From Mycolicibacterium rutilum (GTDB lineage: Bacteria; Actinomycetota; Actinomycetes; Mycobacteriales; Mycobacteriaceae), in NCBI RefSeq assembly GCF_900108565.1, contig NZ_LT629971.1, positions 4,774,001-4,838,000 of the forward strand: DNA of 64,000 nt. Direction: 5' to 3'. The first letter of the stretch is position 1, and the number at the start of each line of letters is the position of its first letter. Shown piece after piece: positions 60,572 to 64,000 of the stretch. Both the position numbers and the translations under genes were made by a program. The notes beneath the pieces were generated by a model. The model was not told the origin of the DNA. It saw only the letters and a program-made list of their open reading frames with translations, and did no database searches.

Positions 60572-61495
60572 TCAGGGTACGTCGCGCCACACCCGCAGTG
60601 TCTGCTCCGCAAGGTCGGCGTCGTCGGCGCCGTCGAGCCAGGTGATGCGGTGGTCACGACGGAACCAGGACCGTTGCCTGCGCACGTAGCGGCGGGTGCC
60701 GACGAACGTGGGCTCCCGGGCGGCGGTTCCGTCGCCGCCGGCGTCGAGGTCGGCGAGCACCTGCGCGTAGCCCAGAGCGCGGGCGGCGGTGACCCCGTCG
60801 CGCAACCCCGTGGCGATCAGCGCGCGCACCTCGTCGACCAGGCCGTCGTCGAACATCTTGTCGGTGCGCTGGGCCAGGCGCTCATCGAGAAGGTCTGTGG
60901 GCCAGTCGATTCCGATGATCGCGGTGTCCCACCTCGGCGCCCCGATGGCCGGGAACGACGCCGCGAACGGCTGCCCGGTCAGCTCGACGACCTCGAGCGC
61001 GCGCACGATGCGCCGCCCGTCGGTCGGCAGGATCGACGCGGCGGCGTCGGCGTCGACGCGCGCCAGCTCGGTGTGTAGCGCGGCGACGCCGATCTCGGCG
61101 AGCCGCTGCTCCCACTTGGCCCGCACCGCGGGGTCGGTCGCCGGGAACGTCCAATCGTCGAGCAGCGACTGGACGTACATCATGGATCCGCCCACCAGGA
61201 TCGGCACGGCGCCGCGCGCGGCGATGGCCTCGATGTCGTCGGCGGCCGCCTGCTGATAGCGCGCGACGCTCGCGGTTTCGGTGACGTCGAGGACGTCGAG
61301 CTGGTGGTGCGGGACGCCGCGGCGCTCCTCGACGGTGAGTTTCGCGGTGCCGATGTCCATGCCGCGGTACAGCTGCATCGCGTCGGCGTTGACGATCTCC
61401 ACCCCGACTGCCGAGCTCAACCGGTCGGCGACGTCGAGCGCCAGCGCCGACTTACCCGTCCCGGTCGGCCCGACGATCGCGATCGGTCGCGTCAC
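60572..61495 (-). CDS. miaA: tRNA dimethylallyltransferase MiaA
   Basis: 307 residues. P-loop IVGPTGTGKSALA (7-19), DAMQLYRGMDIGTAK and the conserved PHHQLDVLDVTE segment identify MiaA, which prenylates A37 of tRNAs using dimethylallyl-PP made in part by the MEP pathway. GTG 61495 overlaps the TGA of the upstream gene (GTGA), so it is preferred to the GTG three codons earlier. Corresponds to Rv2727c. Confidence 0.95.
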   Translation of the reverse strand: MTRPIAIVGPTGTGKSALALDVADRLSSAVGVEIVNADAMQLYRGMDIGTAKLTVEERRGVPHHQLDVLDVTETASVARYQQAAADDIEAIAARGAVPILVGGSMMYVQSLLDDWTFPATDPAVRAKWEQRLAEIGVAALHTELARVDADAAASILPTDGRRIVRALEVVELTGQPFAASFPAIGAPRWDTAIIGIDWPTDLLDERLAQRTDKMFDDGLVDEVRALIATGLRDGVTAARALGYAQVLADLDAGGDGTAAREPTFVGTRRYVRRQRSWFRRDHRITWLDGADDADLAEQTLRVWRDVP

Positions 61496-62175
61496 GGTTT
61501 CCACACGCCGGCGAAATATCCCACCCCGTAGGGTGCGCCGCGGTAGAGCTCCTTGGCCGACCGCGGGGTCTCGGCGAGACCCGCCAGCACCTGGTAGGCG
61601 ACCCGCCCGATGACCGCGCTCGGCAGCCGGGTCAGCGCCGCCGCGTCGCCGGCTGCCAGCGCGTCGTCAAGCGCGGCCTGCACCGGAACCGAGTCCGGCT
61701 CGTGCCCGCCGGGCGCCGACGGCGTCAAGGTGTTGAGCCCGTCGGCGATGACGAGCACGCCGACCGGGTCGGTGGCCTCCTCGATTCGCGCCCGCAGTCG
61801 CCGGCCGTGCCGCACCGCGGCGTCGGCGTCGTGTCCGGCCGCGTATGCCCGGACCTCGACCGAGGCGTCGGTGCGCGCCGCGCCTCGGACCCAGCCGGCG
61901 ATCAGCGCGCACAGCGGCAGCGCGCTCGGCTCGCCGGCGGCCCCCGGCGACAGCGTGACGCGTAGATCCACGCCGTAGCCGGCGAACGTGCCGACCGTCT
62001 GCGGGCCCGCCTCGATGTCGGCGTCGGCGACGCCGACGGCCACCCAGCGCGGCGGCAACTCGGCAACGGCGGAGACGACCGCGTCGCGCAGATCGGTCAA
62101 CTCGGCGGCAGCACCGCCGGCGAGCTCGGGCACCAGCACCGGTGGCGACGGGATGAGGGCGATGGCGCTCAGCAC
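61492..62175 (-). CDS. Class III extradiol dioxygenase-like (LigB/MEMO-like) protein
   Basis: 227 residues. MLSAIALIPSPPVLVPELAGG, the VVAELPPRWVAVGV stretch and VLVIADGLNTL fit the LigB/MEMO-like fold, but I do not see the full set of metal-binding His residues, so catalytic activity is doubtful. It precedes miaA with a 4-bp overlap. GTG 62175 is the only start before the conserved sequence. Corresponds to Rv2728c; function unknown. Confidence 0.78.
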   Translation of the reverse strand: MLSAIALIPSPPVLVPELAGGAAAELTDLRDAVVSAVAELPPRWVAVGVADADIEAGPQTVGTFAGYGVDLRVTLSPGAAGEPSALPLCALIAGWVRGAARTDASVEVRAYAAGHDADAAVRHGRRLRARIEEATDPVGVLVIADGLNTLTPSAPGGHEPDSVPVQAALDDALAAGDAAALTRLPSAVIGRVAYQVLAGLAETPRSAKELYRGAPYGVGYFAGVWKP

Positions 62176-62184
62176 TCGTCCACG

Positions 62185-63060
62185 CTAATCCGCTGTGGCC
62201 GTGCGGCTGACGCTGGCCGCCTCCCCGCGCGCGAGCGCGGCCGTCGACACCACCATCACGGCGACGGCGGCGATCAGCGTCAACCATCCGGCCTCGCCGG
62301 GACGCAGCGTCTCGCCCAGCACCACGACCCCGAGCGCCGAGGCGACCACGGGCTCGGCCACCGTCATCGTCGGCAGCGAGGCGGTCAGCGAGCCGGACCG
62401 GAACGAGAACTGCTGCCATGCCGTGCCCGCCACCGCCACCGCCGCCCACACGTACAGTTCGGGGGTCACCAGCAGCGCCCACAGCCCGTCGTCGAGCCGG
62501 TCGACGACCCCTTTGGTCAGCACCGCGAACACGCCCCACAGCGCCCCGGACACCACGGCGAGCAGCACCGCGCTCACCGGGCCCTGCCAGATCCGGGCCC
62601 CGACGACGCACAGCAGCAGCGCCGGTGCGAGCACCACGACGACGGCCGTCCAGGCGTCCACGGAGCCGCGCGCGTGGCCTTCGGTCGGGTTACCGACCGT
62701 GACGATCACCGCGACCGAAGCGGCCAGCAGCGCCGCCCACGTCCACTGCCACCGGGTCACGCGGCGGTGGGTGAGCCGCGCGTTGATCGGCAGCGCGAAC
62801 AGCAGCGACGTGACCAGCAGGGCCTGCACCAGCAGCACCGACCCGAGCCCGAGTGCGGCGGCCTGCAGCGCGAACCCGACGGCGGCCACCGCGCTGCCGA
62901 GCCACCACTGCCGGTCCCGGAGCAGCCGGGTGAACAGCTGCACGTGCCCGACCGGTTCGGCGGTGACGTCGTGGGCCTGACGCTGGTGGATGACGTCGCC
63001 GATCGCGATGAACAGCGCCGCGCCGAGCGCGAACAGCACCGCGAGATCCGCCCTGGCCAT
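62185..63060 (-). CDS. EamA/DMT-like integral membrane protein
   Basis: 291 residues with about nine or ten membrane helices in a repeating pattern, the DMT-transporter plan, including GDVIHQRQAHDVT in the first loop and VAEPVVASALGVVVLGE near the end. The ATG at 63060 has a strong GGGGAGG site; an upstream frame of 119 codons is not conserved. Substrate unknown. 9 bp separate it from the next minus-strand gene. Corresponds to Rv2729c. Confidence 0.85.
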   Translation of the reverse strand: MARADLAVLFALGAALFIAIGDVIHQRQAHDVTAEPVGHVQLFTRLLRDRQWWLGSAVAAVGFALQAAALGLGSVLLVQALLVTSLLFALPINARLTHRRVTRWQWTWAALLAASVAVIVTVGNPTEGHARGSVDAWTAVVVVLAPALLLCVVGARIWQGPVSAVLLAVVSGALWGVFAVLTKGVVDRLDDGLWALLVTPELYVWAAVAVAGTAWQQFSFRSGSLTASLPTMTVAEPVVASALGVVVLGETLRPGEAGWLTLIAAVAVMVVSTAALARGEAASVSRTATAD

Positions 63061-63220
63061 CCCCGTCCTCCCCTCGCTTCCCGACGAGCCTAGGCAGGTC
63101 ATCGGGTGAAGCCGTGCGCACGGTCCCCGGCGACCTGTTTCAATATTTCCGACAGCGAGCAGGCGCCGCGGTGCGCGGCAGGTGCGCGGTGACCCGCGCG
63201 GAGGGCACGAGGATACGGAC

Positions 63221-64000
63221 ATGACGACCAGCGAGCCAGGAGGCCAGGCCTCCTCGCCCAAACCCGCTCCCCGGCCCGGGCCTGCGCGTCCCGTGCCGCG
63301 GCCGGGCCGGCCGGCAGCGGCGGTGGCGGCGCCGCCGTCGAGTGACCCGCACCGGTTCGGCCGGGTCGATCCGGACGGCACGGTGTGGCTGATCACCGGC
63401 TCCGGCGAACGGGTCATCGGCTCGTGGCAGGCCGGTGACCCGGAAGCGGCCTACGCCCACTTCGGCAGGCGCTTCGACGATCTGCAGACCGAGGTGGCGC
63501 TGATGGAGCGCCGGCTGGAGTCCGGCACCGGCGACGCCCGCAAGATCAAGGCGGCGGCCCAGGCGCTCGCCGAGACGCTGCCGACCGCGCACGTGCTCGG
63601 TGACGTCGACGCGATCGCCGAGCGGTTGGCCGCGATCGCCGCGCACGCCGACGAGGCCGCGCACGCCGACAAGGCCAAGCGCGAGGAGTTCCGGGCCGCG
63701 CAGACCGCCCGCAAGGAGGCGCTCGCCGCCGAAGCCGAGGATCTCGCCGCCAACGCCACGCAGTGGAAGGCCGCCGGTGACCGGCTGCGCGACATCCTCG
63801 AGGAGTGGCGCACGATCACGGGCCTGGACCGCAAGACCGACGATGCGCTGTGGAAGCGCTATTCAGCGGCCCGCGAGCAGTTCAACCGAAGGCGCGGTTC
63901 GCATTTCGCCGAGTTGGACCGTGAGCGCGCCGGTGCCCGGCAGGCCAAGGAGGCGTTGTGTGAGCGCGCCGAGGCGCTGTCCGACTCCACCGACTGGGGC
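63221..64000 (+). CDS. DUF349 domain protein, 3' end outside window
   Basis: At least 260 residues, open to the window edge. A Pro/Ala-rich N-terminus (1-45) is followed by FGRVDPDGTVWLITGSGERVIG and then long charged helices with the DUF349 pattern (AAGDRLRDILEEWRTI, DALWKRYSAAREQFNRRR). DUF349 proteins are coiled-coil, function unknown. Start ATG 63221 has GAGGATACGGAC upstream. Corresponds to Rv2731, which is much longer; the rest lies beyond the window. Confidence 0.88.
   Translation, partial: MTTSEPGGQASSPKPAPRPGPARPVPRPGRPAAAVAAPPSSDPHRFGRVDPDGTVWLITGSGERVIGSWQAGDPEAAYAHFGRRFDDLQTEVALMERRLESGTGDARKIKAAAQALAETLPTAHVLGDVDAIAERLAAIAAHADEAAHADKAKREEFRAAQTARKEALAAEAEDLAANATQWKAAGDRLRDILEEWRTITGLDRKTDDALWKRYSAAREQFNRRRGSHFAELDRERAGARQAKEALCERAEALSDSTDWG

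Noticed and set aside
58216..60645. An 809-codon plus-strand frame antisense to hflX and dapF
   Set aside because: Both underlying genes are unmistakable; the frame shows only GC-driven composition.
1..64000. Prophage or mobile-element genes
   Set aside because: No integrase, transposase, phage structural gene, tRNA-adjacent att site or flanking direct repeats were seen.

Overview
The window is about 68% GC and carries chromosomal genes in an order I recognise as mycobacterial. Seen from memory of the M. tuberculosis H37Rv map, the genes correspond to roughly Rv2674 to Rv2731, with species-specific blocks inserted. Full-length DUF families that are mycobacterial in flavour (DUF3000, DUF3159, DUF3710, DUF3093, DUF4193, DUF3039, DUF3099, DUF4192), a SigA/SigB pair, IdeR, LexA with mycobacterial SOS boxes, Cei and ChiZ point to a Mycobacterium, most likely a fast-growing Mycolicibacterium. 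No rRNA, tRNA, CRISPR array, insertion sequence or prophage gene was found.

Layout. 1-8219: the 3' part of a phosphotransferase-like kinase gene, followed 2 bp later by a 2,439-residue class III nucleotide cyclase with zinc ribbons, an AAA-type ATPase, a helical (TPR-like) region and five tandem copies of a ~275-residue unit that looks NTF2/SnoaL-like. 8232-11840: msrB, then the haem operon hemE-hemY-hemQ on the minus strand. 11961-18457: DUF3000, an RNase D-like protein, two alpha/beta hydrolases, a PsiE-like membrane protein and dxs. 18486-25530: nhaA, an SRPBCC protein, a small conserved protein, a TRAM-type rRNA/tRNA methyltransferase, a KimA-like transporter and the ceoB/ceoC RCK pair (a potassium locus). 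25533-31737: an MFS exporter, DUF3159, an OB-fold protein, a hydrolase, DUF3710, dut, DUF3093, DUF4193 and cei. 31768-35212: suhB, ppgK and sigA.

35313-39118 is an accessory-looking block (SnoaL-like protein, TetR, O-methyltransferase, FkbM methyltransferase, unknown membrane protein) placed between sigA and a RidA gene. 39176-43946: RidA, DUF952, a small Zn protein, YihY, DUF3039, DUF3099, sigB with a SigE/SigH-type promoter, and ideR. 43956-52315: DUF4192, sthA, a lipoprotein serine protease, a PAC2 protein, a hydrolase, a PhzF protein, nrdR, chiZ and lexA, the last two sharing an intergenic region with three SOS boxes. 52312-58209: an LGFP-repeat membrane protein, a BisC-type molybdoenzyme, a CsbD protein and a hydrolase. 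58231-64000: hflX, dapF, miaA, an extradiol-dioxygenase-like protein, a DMT-type membrane protein and the 5' part of a DUF349 gene.

Functionally the window joins core regulation (SigA, SigB, LexA, IdeR, NrdR), haem and isoprenoid supply, potassium homeostasis and nucleotide sanitation. Two architectural themes recur: many genes appear to be transcribed without a leader (a TANNNT element 6-8 nt before the start codon), and almost every convergent pair is packed so tightly that the stop codons abut or overlap. The features most deserving a second look are the repeat-bearing giant cyclase, four exact palindromes placed at or near gene starts, and the TetR/methyltransferase block next to sigA.
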